Positions 1 through 8,563 of a stretch of DNA of 64,000 nt are shown here, piece by piece. Source of the DNA: Streptomyces roseoverticillatus. GTDB lineage: Bacteria; Actinomycetota; Actinomycetes; Streptomycetales; Streptomycetaceae. Position 1 is the first letter of the stretch. Each line of letters starts with the position of its first letter. The stretch is taken from the NCBI RefSeq assembly GCF_000719265.1, contig NZ_JOFL01000016.1:248001-312000 (forward strand), given 5' to 3'. The position numbers and the translations under genes are program-made. A model generated the notes under the pieces. It was not told the DNA's origin. It saw only the letters and a list, made by a program, of their open reading frames with translations, and ran no database searches.

Positions 1-782
1 TGCACAGCTACACCAGCCAGGTCTCCTACCTGACCGGCGACGGCGGCGGCGACCGGACGGGCGAGCGCGGCGCGGGCGCGTACACCGGCACGCTCTCCAC
101 CTGGCCGCTGCTGACGGGCGTGGACGTGGAAGGCGGCCCGGGGTCCGTGGTGACGCTGGGCGACTCCATCACCGACGGCGAGCGGTCGACGCCCGGCGCC
201 AACGGCCGCTGGCCCGACCTGCTGGCGCGGCGGCTGCAGGCCCAGCACTCCCTGCCGCAGTTCGGGATCCTCAACCACGGCATCTCCGGCAACCGCGTGG
301 TGACCGACCGCTATCCGGGCGACGGCACCAGCACCATCATGAGCGGCGTCAGCGCGCAGCACCGCCTGGAGCGGGACGTGCTGGCGCAGACCTCGGCCCG
401 TACGGTCATCGTCTTCGAGGGCGTCAACGACATCCGGGCCGGGACCTCGGCCGCGCAGGTCATCGCGGGCCTGGAGGCGATCGCCGAGCGCGCCCATGAG
501 CGCGGGATGCGGGTCATCGCCGCGACCATCGCGCCCTGCGGCGGCTTCTACGACTGCACGGCGGACGCCGAGGCCCGGCGCGCCACCATCAACCGGCACA
601 TCCGGATGGGCGGCAGCACGGGGCGCGCCTACGACGCCGTGTTCGACTTCGACGCGGCGATCCGGGACCCGCAGCAGCCGGACCGGATGCTGCCGGCGTA
701 CGACGGCGGCGACCACCTGCACCCCAACGACGCGGGGATGAAGGCCTTCAGCGACGCGATCGACCTGCGTCGGCTGGTCTGA
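1..782 (+). CDS. SGNH/GDSL-family hydrolase, 3' part
   Basis: This is the C-terminal part of an SGNH-fold esterase/lipase-like hydrolase; the frame is open from base 3, so the true start lies before the window. Four family blocks are readable: GDSITDG (nucleophile Ser), GISGNRV (block II Gly), GVNDI (block III Asn) and DHLHP near the end (Asp/His of the triad). Upstream of GDSITDG the frame reads a short Ser/Thr/Gly-rich stretch, as in secreted Streptomyces SGNH proteins with an N-terminal accessory region. The substrate cannot be told. It is convergent with the xthA-like gene 50 bases downstream. Confidence 0.9.
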   Translation, partial: HSYTSQVSYLTGDGGGDRTGERGAGAYTGTLSTWPLLTGVDVEGGPGSVVTLGDSITDGERSTPGANGRWPDLLARRLQAQHSLPQFGILNHGISGNRVVTDRYPGDGTSTIMSGVSAQHRLERDVLAQTSARTVIVFEGVNDIRAGTSAAQVIAGLEAIAERAHERGMRVIAATIAPCGGFYDCTADAEARRATINRHIRMGGSTGRAYDAVFDFDAAIRDPQQPDRMLPAYDGGDHLHPNDAGMKAFSDAIDLRRLV

Positions 783-832
783 CCGCGCCGCCCGTCGCTC
801 CGGGGCGTCCGTCACTCCGGGGCGCCCCGGGC

Positions 833-1612
833 TCACACGTCCAGGTCGACGACGACCGGGGCGTGGTCCGAGGCGCCCTTGCCCTTGCGCTCCTCACGGT
901 CCACGTACGCGTCCTGCTTCGCCTTCACGAACGGGGCGTTGCCGTAGACGAGGTCGATGCGCATGCCCCGGTTCTTGGGGAAGCACAGCTGGCGGTAGTC
1001 CCAGTACGTGTACGGGTGGTCGTACTTCAGCGGGCGCGGCACGACGTCGGACAGGCCGAGGTCGCGCAGGGCGCCGAGCGCCGCCCGCTCGGCCGGGGTG
1101 ACGTGCGTCGCGCCCTCGAAGACGGCCGGGTCGTAGACGTCGTCGTCGGTCGGCGCGATGTTGTAGTCACCGAGGACCGCGAACGGGCGCTCGCCCTCCG
1201 CGTCCGCCGCGACGGCATCCCGCAGGGCCTCCAGCCAGCGGAGCTTGTACGCGTAGTGGTCGTGGCCGACCTCCCGGCCGTTGGGCACGTAGACCGACCA
1301 GACGCGGACGCCGCCGCACGTCGCCGAGATCGCGCGGGGCTCCTGCCCGCCGTCGTAGTCCGGCCCGCCCGGCAGGCCGCTCACCACATCCGCCAGGCCC
1401 ACCCGGGAGATCACCGCCACGCCGTTCCACCTGCCGGTGGCGTTCACCGCGGCCTCGTAGCCCAGCTCGCGCAGCTCCGCGTACGGGAAGGCGTCGTCGG
1501 CGCACTTCGTCTCCTGTATGCAGAGCACGTCCGTGCCGCTGCTCTCCAGCCAGGCCAGCAGCCGCGGGAGACGGGCGGTGATCGAGTTCACGTTCCAGGT
1601 GGCGATGCGCAT
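833..1612 (-). CDS. xthA: exodeoxyribonuclease III
   Basis: A 259-residue member of the ExoIII/AP-endonuclease family, which removes nucleotides from 3' ends and cuts at abasic sites in base-excision repair. Readable motifs are RIATWNVNS at the N-terminus (metal/phosphate-binding Asn), CIQETK (metal-binding Glu), GDYNIAPTDDD (catalytic Asp/Asn) and SDHAPV near the C-terminus (Asp-His pair). The length is full for the family. The ATG start opens directly with the conserved beta strand. It may be expressed together with the next minus-strand gene upstream, 38 bases away. Confidence 0.95.
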   Translation of the reverse strand: MRIATWNVNSITARLPRLLAWLESSGTDVLCIQETKCADDAFPYAELRELGYEAAVNATGRWNGVAVISRVGLADVVSGLPGGPDYDGGQEPRAISATCGGVRVWSVYVPNGREVGHDHYAYKLRWLEALRDAVAADAEGERPFAVLGDYNIAPTDDDVYDPAVFEGATHVTPAERAALGALRDLGLSDVVPRPLKYDHPYTYWDYRQLCFPKNRGMRIDLVYGNAPFVKAKQDAYVDREERKGKGASDHAPVVVDLDV

Positions 1613-1650
1613 GCAGCAACCCTAACGGCCGGGTCTGACAATCCCGGCGT

Positions 1651-2298
1651 TCAGAGGGTGACGGCCTCCCCGGGCGCCAGCCGGGCGTGCTCCGCGCCGA
1701 CCCGGGCCGGCGTCAGCATCCGGTCGTAGACCGGACGGGCGAGGTCGGTGAGCAGCGCGTCGTGGACGTCGATCGCCAGGCGCGGCGCGAGCTCCCGCAC
1801 GTAGTCGATGACCTCCGAGATCTTGTTCCAGGGCGCCATGACCGGCAGCATCAGCGTGTCCACCGGCACGCCCGGCAGCGTCAGCGCGTCGCCCGGGTGG
1901 AAGACCGAACCGTCCACGAGATAGCCCACGTTCGTAATCCGCGGGATGTCCGGGTGGATCACGGCGTGCAACTGCCCGTGCACCTGCACGTCGAAGCCCG
2001 CCGCCGTGAACGTGTCCCCCTCCCCCACGATGTGCACCCGGCCCGGGAAGGCCGGGGCGATCTGCTCGGCCACGCTGCGCAGCGTCCACAGCTCCGCGGC
2101 CGGGTTCGCGTCGAGGGCCGCCCGCAGACGGTCCTCCGCGAAGTGGTCCGGGTGCTCGTGGGTCACGAGGATCGCGTCGGCGCCGACGGCCGCGTCCTCC
2201 TCGCTGAAGGCGCCCGGGTCGATGGCGAGCGTGCGGCCGTCCTTCTCCAGGAGGACGCACGCGTGGCTCTTCTTGGTCAGCTTCAGGTTCAGCTCCAT
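1651..2298 (-). CDS. MBL-fold metallo-hydrolase
   Basis: A 215-residue metallo-beta-lactamase-fold protein. It has the metal motif THEHPDHF at about residues 45-52, a second ligand His in the VHGQLHAV stretch and a later Asp in the HPGDALTLPG stretch. It is shorter than glyoxalase II and has no beta-lactamase signal peptide, so it is likely a cytoplasmic hydrolase of the UlaG/YycJ-like type with unknown substrate. It sits 12 bases downstream of the pcaDC-like gene in the same direction and could be cotranscribed. Confidence 0.9.
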   Translation of the reverse strand: MELNLKLTKKSHACVLLEKDGRTLAIDPGAFSEEDAAVGADAILVTHEHPDHFAEDRLRAALDANPAAELWTLRSVAEQIAPAFPGRVHIVGEGDTFTAAGFDVQVHGQLHAVIHPDIPRITNVGYLVDGSVFHPGDALTLPGVPVDTLMLPVMAPWNKISEVIDYVRELAPRLAIDVHDALLTDLARPVYDRMLTPARVGAEHARLAPGEAVTL

Positions 2299-2310
2299 GG
2301 CCCCATACTG

Positions 2311-4509
2311 CTACGCCCCCGGGCCCGCCTCCTCGGCGATGACACGCTGCGCGACGGCGAAGGCGGCGCCCGCGGCGGGCAGGCCGCAGTAGACCGCCGC
2401 GTGCAGCAGCGTCTCCTTGATCTCGTCCGGGCCGGCGCCGCTGCGGAGGGCCGCGCGGGTATACGGGGCGATGTCGTCGTAATGGCCGCGGGCCGTGAGG
2501 GCGGTCAGGGTGAGCAGGGCCCGCGTGCGGCGGTCCAGCCCGGGGCGGGCCCAGGTCTCGCCCCACGCGGAGCGGGCGACGAGGTCGTGGAAGTCGCCGG
2601 TGAACGCGTCCCGGTCCGCTTCGGCCCGGTCCGCGGCCTCGTCGCCGAGCACGTCGCGCCGGATGCGCTTGCCGCGGTCGAGCGCGTCGAAGCCGGCGTG
2701 ACCGCCCCCCATTTCCGCGGGCGGCGGCCCGAAGCCGCCGAACGACCCGGCTGCGCCGGGCTCTGCCGCGGCCGGTTCCGCCGCCGGCAGCCCGGCGGCT
2801 CCGAAGCCGTGCGCTCCGGAGGCGGGCGGCGGCCCGGGAGTGATCCGCACCGTGTCCGGCACGCCGGGGCCGGAGGGGATCCGCGCGGCGTCCGGGGTTC
2901 CTGTACCGGGGGTGATCCGGACGGTGTCCGAGCCTCCGGCGCCGGGACCGGTGGTGCCGGCGGAACCGCCGGGCGCGGTTCCGAAGGCAGCGCCCCCGGC
3001 ACTGCCCGGGCCGGGTGTGCCGGACCCCGGAGCAGCGGAGTCCGATGGGGCCGGGCCCGGGCTCGCGGGGCCGGGTGCGCCGGGTCCGTAGCCCGGGCCC
3101 CCGAACGCCTGCGGCCCCGCGGGGCCGGGCGCGCCGGGCGCGCCGGAGCCCGGGGCGAAGACACCGAAGCCGTCGCCGGTACGGCCGGTTGCCGGTCCGG
3201 TGACCGCGGGGCCGCCCGTCCCGGCAGAGCCGGATCCCGGGGCCCCGAAGCCGCCGCCGGACGCCGCGCCCGGGGTGCCGAAGCCGGCGCTGTCAGAGCC
3301 CGGGGCCGGGGTGCCGACCGGGCCGGGTATGCCGGAGCCGGGTGTCGTGGAGGAGACGGAGCCGGCGCCCGGGGCCGGTCCGGAGGCCGGCCCGCCGGTG
3401 CCGCCCGGCGGGGTACTGAAATCCAGTCCCGGCATGCCGGATCCCGGCGCCCCGAAGCCCGCGCCGGGCGCGCCGAAGCTGCCCCGGGCCGGACCGGCGG
3501 CGGCCGGGTGCGCGACACCGCCCGCCCCGGCAGCGGCTCCGGAGGAGGTCGCTCCGGGGCCGGCCGCGCCGGGCCCGTCGGCCCCGAAGCCCGCACCGGC
3601 AGCGCCCGGGCCGTCCGCCCCGGCAGGGGGCGTCGCACCCGGCGCCGCCGGACCGCTCCGGCTCCCGCCCTTCCCCTGGCCGGAGGCAGAGGCTCCGGGG
3701 AGCACCGACAGCCCCTGCTGCGTCGACAGCTGCCAGGCCGTCGTGAAGTGGCGGACCAGCAGGTCCGTCACCGCCGCCGGCTGTTCGACCGGGGTCAGGT
3801 GGGACGCGCCCGGGACGACGGCCAGCTTCGCGTCGTGGATGCCCGCGACGAGGACCCGTGCGTCCGCGGGCGGCGTGGTCGTGTCCTCGGCGCCGACGAT
3901 GACCAGCGTCGGGACGCTGATCCGGGTCAGCTCGGCACGGACGTCGAACGCGGCGAGCGCGTCGCACGCGGCGACGTACGCGTACGTGTCGGTGGTGCCG
4001 ACCATCTGGACGGCCCAGTCCACGATGGCCGGCTGGGCGCCGGAGAAGTTCGCGGTGAACCAGCGCTCGGGCGCGGAGCGGGCGACCGGGTCGAGGCCCT
4101 CCCGGCGGACGGTTTCGCCGCGCTGCCGCCAGGAGTCGGGCGTGCCGTAGCGGGGAGAGGCGGCGACGAGGGCGAGGGAGGCGAGCCGGTGCGGGTGGCG
4201 GAGGGCGATGTCGATGCCGACGGCGGCGCTGAGGGAGCAGCCGACGTAGCCGAAGCGGTCGACGCCGAGCGAGTCGAGGGTGGCGACGAGCCGGTCACCG
4301 AGGTCGTCGACGGCGGCGGCGGGCGCGGCGGGGGCGCCGCCGTGTCCGGGCAGGTCGAAGCGGACCACCCGCCAGTGCCGGGTCAGCTCGGGGATCTGGC
4401 GGTCCCACATGTGCCATGTGGTACCCAGCGCGGGCCCCAGGACCAGGACCGGGGCGTCTTCTGGCCCGTCAGAGCGGTATTGGAGGGTGTTCGCCGGTGT
4501 CTCACTCAC
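2311..4509 (-). CDS. pcaDC: 3-oxoadipate enol-lactonase / 4-carboxymuconolactone decarboxylase fusion with long linker
   Basis: A 732-residue fusion. Residues 1-265 are an alpha/beta hydrolase with nucleophile Ser92 in GCSLSA, Asp209 in GAEDTTTP and His237 in GASHLTP. Residues 604-732 are a carboxymuconolactone-decarboxylase domain (ALLTLTALTARGH; KETLLHAAVYCGLPAA). The two fused activities are the last lactone steps of the beta-ketoadipate pathway. Between them lie about 334 residues of Gly/Pro/Ala-rich sequence with collagen-like GAPG/GPGA units, far longer than I expect for this family. The nucleophile elbow ends in Ser rather than Gly, so lactonase activity is not certain. The GTG start (VSETP) was chosen because the frame upstream is low-complexity and overlaps transposase debris. 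No other pca genes are nearby. Confidence 0.82.
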   Translation of the reverse strand: MSETPANTLQYRSDGPEDAPVLVLGPALGTTWHMWDRQIPELTRHWRVVRFDLPGHGGAPAAPAAAVDDLGDRLVATLDSLGVDRFGYVGCSLSAAVGIDIALRHPHRLASLALVAASPRYGTPDSWRQRGETVRREGLDPVARSAPERWFTANFSGAQPAIVDWAVQMVGTTDTYAYVAACDALAAFDVRAELTRISVPTLVIVGAEDTTTPPADARVLVAGIHDAKLAVVPGASHLTPVEQPAAVTDLLVRHFTTAWQLSTQQGLSVLPGASASGQGKGGSRSGPAAPGATPPAGADGPGAAGAGFGADGPGAAGPGATSSGAAAGAGGVAHPAAAGPARGSFGAPGAGFGAPGSGMPGLDFSTPPGGTGGPASGPAPGAGSVSSTTPGSGIPGPVGTPAPGSDSAGFGTPGAASGGGFGAPGSGSAGTGGPAVTGPATGRTGDGFGVFAPGSGAPGAPGPAGPQAFGGPGYGPGAPGPASPGPAPSDSAAPGSGTPGPGSAGGAAFGTAPGGSAGTTGPGAGGSDTVRITPGTGTPDAARIPSGPGVPDTVRITPGPPPASGAHGFGAAGLPAAEPAAAEPGAAGSFGGFGPPPAEMGGGHAGFDALDRGKRIRRDVLGDEAADRAEADRDAFTGDFHDLVARSAWGETWARPGLDRRTRALLTLTALTARGHYDDIAPYTRAALRSGAGPDEIKETLLHAAVYCGLPAAGAAFAVAQRVIAEEAGPGA

Positions 4510-4541
4510 CCGCCAGACCCTCTCATGTATCACGGCTGCCC

Positions 4542-4898
4542 CTATGACGGGGGCCCTAACAGTGCGGGTCTGACCAGGTGGAAGGCCTCCCGTGCAGCGT
4601 AGCGTTTGAGGCATCGGACGATTTCGCGTCGGGTCTTGCCCTCCTTGGTGCGGCGTTCGTAGTTGTCCTGGGTGCGTGGGTCGACGCGCAGGCGAGTGTG
4701 CACGCTCCGGTGCAGGGCGGCGTCGTCCTTGGCGAGTTTGTACATCCGGGCGATCTGCACCGGTCCGTCGCCTGACTTGGCGTGGGCGCGGGCCCGCCCG
4801 CTCAGCAGCGCCCGGGCCGCGTTCTGGGCGTCGAGTGGGGCCGAATAGCGCACGCATTCCTGCTCCAGTCTCACGTTGTGGCCGAACTCGCCTTCCAC
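4542..4898 (-). pseudogene. IS110-family transposase, C-terminal remnant
   Basis: The last third of this 118-codon frame reads DPRTQDNYERRTKEGKTRRE followed by IVRCLKRYAAREAF, matching the conserved tail of IS110/IS116/IS902 transposases. The RuvC-like DEDD domain and the Ser active site are absent and the first half is not recognisable, so it cannot be functional. A second decayed copy of the same tail lies at 22043-22115. It separates the pcaDC-like gene from the radical SAM gene and marks the start of the rearranged region. Confidence 0.7.
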
Positions 4899-4972
4899 AA
4901 GGCTTTCGTGGAGATCGGCTTCTTCCGGTGTGAGCGCGCCGAGTTGTCGTTCGTGTGCGATGCGCGGCGGGC

Positions 4973-5812
4973 TCAGGGCGTGCGCAGGCTGTTGATGTAG
5001 TCCTGCCAGCGGGGGATGCCGTGGTGGGCCGCGCGGGCGTGGATGTGGTCGGTCACCTGCTGGACGTAGTGCGGGGGCATTGATCGGCGGCTGCCCGCGT
5101 AGGAAGCGGCCAGGCGCTGGTGGAGGCGGGGCGGGAGGTGTGCTGCGGCCTGGGCTAGGAACCAGGTGCGGGCGCCGGGGCTCAGGCGCATGACGTCGGG
5201 GAAGACGGTGACGGCTCCTGCTTCGGCACAGGCGTCGACGAGTGCGTCGAGAGCGCGGGGATGGTCGGCGGCGTGGGGGATGACGGGGGCGATGAGGACG
5301 CCGGCGGGGACCCCGGCGTCGCGCAGGGCCGCGATGGTGTCCAGGCGGGCGCGGGGTGGGGAGGCGGCCGGTTCGAAGGCGCGCCGGACGCGGTCGTCGA
5401 GGGAGCCGAGGGAGGTCATCACCAGGATGTTCGCCGCCTGGGCGGCTTCGGCGTAGAGGGGGATGTCGCGGCGCAGGAGGGCTGATTTGGTGGTCGTGGT
5501 GAAGGGGACGCGGTAGTCGGTGAGGGCGCGCAGGATGCCGGGCATGAGCTGGTAGCGGCCTTCGGCGCGTTGGTAGCAGTCAGTGGAGGTGCCGACCATC
5601 ACCCACTGGTCGCCGGTCTTGCCGGTGCGCAGTTCGCGGCGCAGGACGGTGGCGGCGTTGGTCTTGACGTAGAGGTGGGTCTGGAAGTCCTCGCCGGTGT
5701 CGTGGCCGAGGTGGTGGTGGCCGTCGCGGGCGAAGCAGTAGGTGCAGGCGTGAGTGCAGCCGCGGTAGGGGTTGAGGGTGAAGCCCATGGGGCCGGGTGT
5801 GGCGCCGGGCAT
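4973..5812 (-). CDS. Rv2578c/SPL-type radical SAM protein, probably frameshifted at its start
   Basis: A radical SAM enzyme of the spore-photoproduct-lyase-like/Rv2578c family. The 4Fe-4S motif is CTHACTYC, just after NPYRG, followed by a TIM-barrel region with GTSTDCYQ and a C-terminal segment rich in His/Arg. The ATG at 5812 cuts off the usual N-terminal segment. The same frame still reads GVTFHEIQARTILNR upstream of it, as in family members, but there is no start codon before an in-frame TGA. The expected start, GTG at 5939, overlaps the upstream gene's stop (GTGA) and is in another frame. The gene is thus probably broken by a one- or two-base change around 5865-5895, or the sequence has an error there. 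Function in the cell is unknown. Confidence 0.75.
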   Translation of the reverse strand: MPGATPGPMGFTLNPYRGCTHACTYCFARDGHHHLGHDTGEDFQTHLYVKTNAATVLRRELRTGKTGDQWVMVGTSTDCYQRAEGRYQLMPGILRALTDYRVPFTTTTKSALLRRDIPLYAEAAQAANILVMTSLGSLDDRVRRAFEPAASPPRARLDTIAALRDAGVPAGVLIAPVIPHAADHPRALDALVDACAEAGAVTVFPDVMRLSPGARTWFLAQAAAHLPPRLHQRLAASYAGSRRSMPPHYVQQVTDHIHARAAHHGIPRWQDYINSLRTP

Positions 5813-5935
5813 GCGGTTGAGGATCGTACGGGCCTGGATCTCGTGGAAGGTGACACCGCGGGAAGTCGGGGGCCGGGGGCGGTTCGGGGGTCACGGCGGA
5901 GGCAGGAAAGAGGGTGGGGTGCGGGTCGGTGGCGT

Positions 5936-6736
5936 TCACCGGCCCGCCTCGTCGGTGTCGTTCGCCTGCGGGGTGAGGGCGCGGGCCGCTTGCAGGAGCT
6001 GGTGGCCCATCTGCGCGAGGTGCGGGGCGAGTTCGGGGTCGCCGTGGAGGGTGGCTTCGGGGCCCAGGGCGAGGAGTCGTACGGCGATGTGCAGGGGGTC
6101 GTCGGCGGAGAGGTCGATGGTGCAGGTGTGGTCGTCGAGGGGGTGGACGCGGGAGGGGAAGGCCCCGCTGCGAGTGCGGGCCGTCGCGGCGTCGTACGGG
6201 ACGGTGGCCCGGGCGGGGTAGCGGGTGGGCGCGGCGGTAAGGGATGCGGTCAGGTACGTGGACGCGTCGGGGGCGGGGAGCCGGCGGGACGGGGCGCGGC
6301 GGCCGGTCGGGGCGGGACCGGTGAGGCGGTCGACGCGGAAGGTGCGCCAGGCGTCGCGGTCCAGGTCGTAGGCGAGCAGGTACCAGCGGCCGTGGGAGGC
6401 GAGGAGGGTGTGCGGTTCCACGTGGCGCGAGCTGGGGGTGCCGTCGCGGGACTCGTAGGCGAAGGTGACCGTCCCGTGGTCGCGGCAGGCGGTGGCGAGG
6501 GCGGCCAGTGCGGCGAGGTCCGCCTTTGGTGCGCCGCTGAACGGCAGTGATGTGGTGGCCTGTTGGACGGCGGCGATCTGGTCGCGCTGGCGGGCGGGCA
6601 GGAGCCGGGCGAGCTTGTCCAGGGCTCGGGTGGCGGTCTCCTCGATGCCGGTGACGCCCGCTGCGGCGGCGCGCAGGGCGACGGCGAGGGCGACGGCTTC
6701 GTCGTCGGGGAAGAGGGGCGGCAGGTCGGTGGTCAT
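5936..6736 (-). CDS. WYL-domain regulator lacking its helix-turn-helix domain
   Basis: The 266-residue protein starts MTTDLPPLFPDDEAVALAV, which aligns with residue 80 onward of the full-length WYL regulator at 13757-14797 (PPLLLDDDEAVAIAIG). The WYL core is intact (SHGRWYLLAYDLDRDAWRTFRVDRL), followed by the WCX extension. The N-terminal winged helix-turn-helix of about 75 residues is missing: upstream frames give no HTH and run into the divergent MFS promoter 60 bases away. It could sense a ligand without binding DNA, or be a decaying repressor. It overlaps the original start of the radical SAM gene by four bases, indicating former translational coupling. Confidence 0.85.
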   Translation of the reverse strand: MTTDLPPLFPDDEAVALAVALRAAAAGVTGIEETATRALDKLARLLPARQRDQIAAVQQATTSLPFSGAPKADLAALAALATACRDHGTVTFAYESRDGTPSSRHVEPHTLLASHGRWYLLAYDLDRDAWRTFRVDRLTGPAPTGRRAPSRRLPAPDASTYLTASLTAAPTRYPARATVPYDAATARTRSGAFPSRVHPLDDHTCTIDLSADDPLHIAVRLLALGPEATLHGDPELAPHLAQMGHQLLQAARALTPQANDTDEAGR

Positions 6737-6773
6737 GCCGTTCAGGCTGCCCGCCATCGAGGTCGTTGGGTGT

Positions 6774-6793
6774 CCTATTGGGCTTCTACCGTC
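6774..6793 (+). promoter_or_regulatory. shared promoter/operator motif, copy 1 (MFS gene)
   Basis: CCTATTG-GGCTTC-TACCGTC, seven bases before the ATG of the MFS gene. The same CCTATTS-N6-TASCGT arrangement occurs at 8564, 14835 and, on the minus strand, at 16824-16843. TACCGT could be the -10 box, giving a leaderless MFS transcript. CCTATTG may be the regulator contact. The site lies between the MFS gene and the divergent WYL gene. Confidence 0.6.
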
Positions 6794-6799
6794 GGAGGC

Positions 6800-8398
6800 A
6801 TGTCCGAGAACGAAACCCCTCAAACCGATGCGAAAGTATCCGCGAAGGCATCGGAAGCATCTGCGAAGGCATCGGTTGCCGATGCGCAGGTCGCTCCCTC
6901 ACCGGCGGCGGTGGATCCCCGCCGGTGGGTGGCGCTGATCGTCCTCCTCGTCGCGACCTTCATGGACGCGGTGGACGTGACCGTCGTCAATATCGCCATC
7001 CCCCACATCCAGGAGGACACGGGCGCCTCGACCTCCCAGATCCAGTGGGTGGTCGGCGGCTATGCCCTGGCCTTCGCGCTGGGCCTGATCACCGGCGGGC
7101 GCCTGGGCGACCTGTACGGGCGGAAGAAGGTCTTTCTCGCCGGGGTCGCCGGTTTCACCCTCACCTCGCTGGTCTGCGGCATCGCCGGCGCCCCCGAGAT
7201 GCTGCTGGCCGGCCGGATCGCGCAGGGCGCGGCGGCCGCGCTGATGGTGCCCCAGGTGCTGTCGATCATCCATGTCTCCTTTCCGAAGGAGGAGCGCGGC
7301 AAGGTCTTCGGCATTTTCGGAGCGGTCAGCTCGCTGGGTGTGCTGGCCGGGCCACTGGTCGGCGCGCTGCTGGTCGAGGGGGATCTGTTCGGGATGGGCT
7401 GGCGGCCGATCTTCCTGGTCAACCTGCCGCTGGGCGTGATCGGTCTGATCGCGGGCGCGGTGCTGATCCGCGAGTCCAAGGCAGAGCGGGCGGCCCGGCT
7501 GGACGTGGGTGGCATGGTGCTGTCCACCGGCGGCCTGCTCTGCCTCGTCCTGCCGCTGATCCAGGGCCGCGAGCTGGGCTGGCCGGTGTGGACGTACGTG
7601 ATGATGGCGGCCTCTGTGCCGGTGCTCGCGCTGTTCGTCGCGTACGAGAGAAGGGTGATCGCCCGCGGCGGCTCCCCGCTGGTGGTGCTCTCCCTGTTCA
7701 CCCGCAAGAGCTTCTCGGGCGGCCTGGGCGTCCAGCTGATGTTCGGCCTGGCGTCCGGGGTGTTCTTCCTGGCCTGGGCGCTCTACCTCCAGCTGGGGCT
7801 GGGCTTCTCGCCCCTGAAGGCGGGCCTGTCCGGGCTGCCGCTGTCGCTGCTGCTCATGGTGGGCGCCGGCGTTTCGATGCAGGTGCTGGTGCCGCGCTTC
7901 GGCCGCCGGGTGCTCCAGGCGGGCGCGCTGACCGCCGCGGCCGGGATGGTGCTCTTCGCGTGGCTGACCGGCCACTACGGCGCGGACATCACGCTGTGGC
8001 AGACGATGCTGCCGCTGGCGCCGATGGGTATCGGCATGGGCCTGATCGTCGCGCCGCTCACGGACATCATCCTCTCCGAGGTGCCGCACGAGCACGCCGG
8101 CTCGGCCTCCGGCCTGAACAACACCACGGTCCAGCTCGGCCAGGCCGTCGGCACCGCCCTCTCCTCGCTGATCTTCTTCAATCAGCTGGGTGACAACCCC
8201 GTCACCCAGGGAGCGAAGATGCCGGACGCCTTCGCCCACACCCTGCCGTACGTCGCCGCCGCCTTCCTCACCTCGTTCGCGCTGCTGTATGCGATCCCGA
8301 AGCGGGCCGGGCACAAGAGCGGGGACGCCGGCGGAAACCCGGAGGGCGACAAGACCGGGACGCCGGCTGAGGCCGCGGGCCCCGCGCTCACCCGGTGA
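6800..8398 (+). CDS. MFS multidrug efflux transporter (DHA2 / 14-TM type)
   Basis: A 532-residue membrane transporter of the EmrB/QacA drug:proton antiporter group. The first helix carries the signature FMDAVDVTVVNIAIPHIQ. The loop motif GGRLGDLYGRKK (motif A) and the antiporter motif GPLVGALL (motif C type) follow, with about fourteen hydrophobic segments in all. The first 35 residues are an odd hydrophilic stretch with the repeat SAKASEASAKAS, also visible as a DNA repeat. The ATG lies only about seven bases after the putative -10 box TACCGT, so the message may be leaderless. It is divergent from the truncated WYL regulator; drug or metabolite efflux under WYL control is the likely role. 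Confidence 0.92.
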   Translation: MSENETPQTDAKVSAKASEASAKASVADAQVAPSPAAVDPRRWVALIVLLVATFMDAVDVTVVNIAIPHIQEDTGASTSQIQWVVGGYALAFALGLITGGRLGDLYGRKKVFLAGVAGFTLTSLVCGIAGAPEMLLAGRIAQGAAAALMVPQVLSIIHVSFPKEERGKVFGIFGAVSSLGVLAGPLVGALLVEGDLFGMGWRPIFLVNLPLGVIGLIAGAVLIRESKAERAARLDVGGMVLSTGGLLCLVLPLIQGRELGWPVWTYVMMAASVPVLALFVAYERRVIARGGSPLVVLSLFTRKSFSGGLGVQLMFGLASGVFFLAWALYLQLGLGFSPLKAGLSGLPLSLLLMVGAGVSMQVLVPRFGRRVLQAGALTAAAGMVLFAWLTGHYGADITLWQTMLPLAPMGIGMGLIVAPLTDIILSEVPHEHAGSASGLNNTTVQLGQAVGTALSSLIFFNQLGDNPVTQGAKMPDAFAHTLPYVAAAFLTSFALLYAIPKRAGHKSGDAGGNPEGDKTGTPAEAAGPALTR

Positions 8399-8508
8399 GC
8401 CCGGTGAGCCGGAGGGCGGTGCCGCCACCCCGCGCGGCGCCGCTCCCGTTCCCGGCTCCCGAGCCCCTGTCGTCACCGCGCCGGGAGCGCCCCTCGCCGG
8501 GCGGAGAC

Positions 8509-8556
8509 CCAAGCGGAGATCCAAGCGGAGATCCAAGCGGAGGTCCAAGAGGACAT
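8509..8556 (+). repeat. four tandem 12-bp repeats upstream of the aldo/keto reductase
   Basis: Units CCAAGCGGAGAT (twice), CCAAGCGGAGGT and CCAAGAGGACAT follow one another without gap and end eight bases before the shared CCTATTG motif. The rest of 8399-8820 holds no gene that I can support: it is the MFS 3' flank and a leader of about 240 bases for the reductase. Confidence 0.8.
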
Positions 8557-8563
8557 TGAAGGA

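Noticed and set aside
783..832. A terminator between the SGNH hydrolase and xthA
   Set aside because: GGGGCGCCCC is present, but the stem is short and no clear hairpin dominates.
1687..4602. A very long plus-strand open frame opposite the pcaDC-like gene and the MBL-fold gene
   Set aside because: It is the antisense of the GC-rich linker and of two well-supported minus-strand genes; the product is Arg/Gly-rich without any domain.
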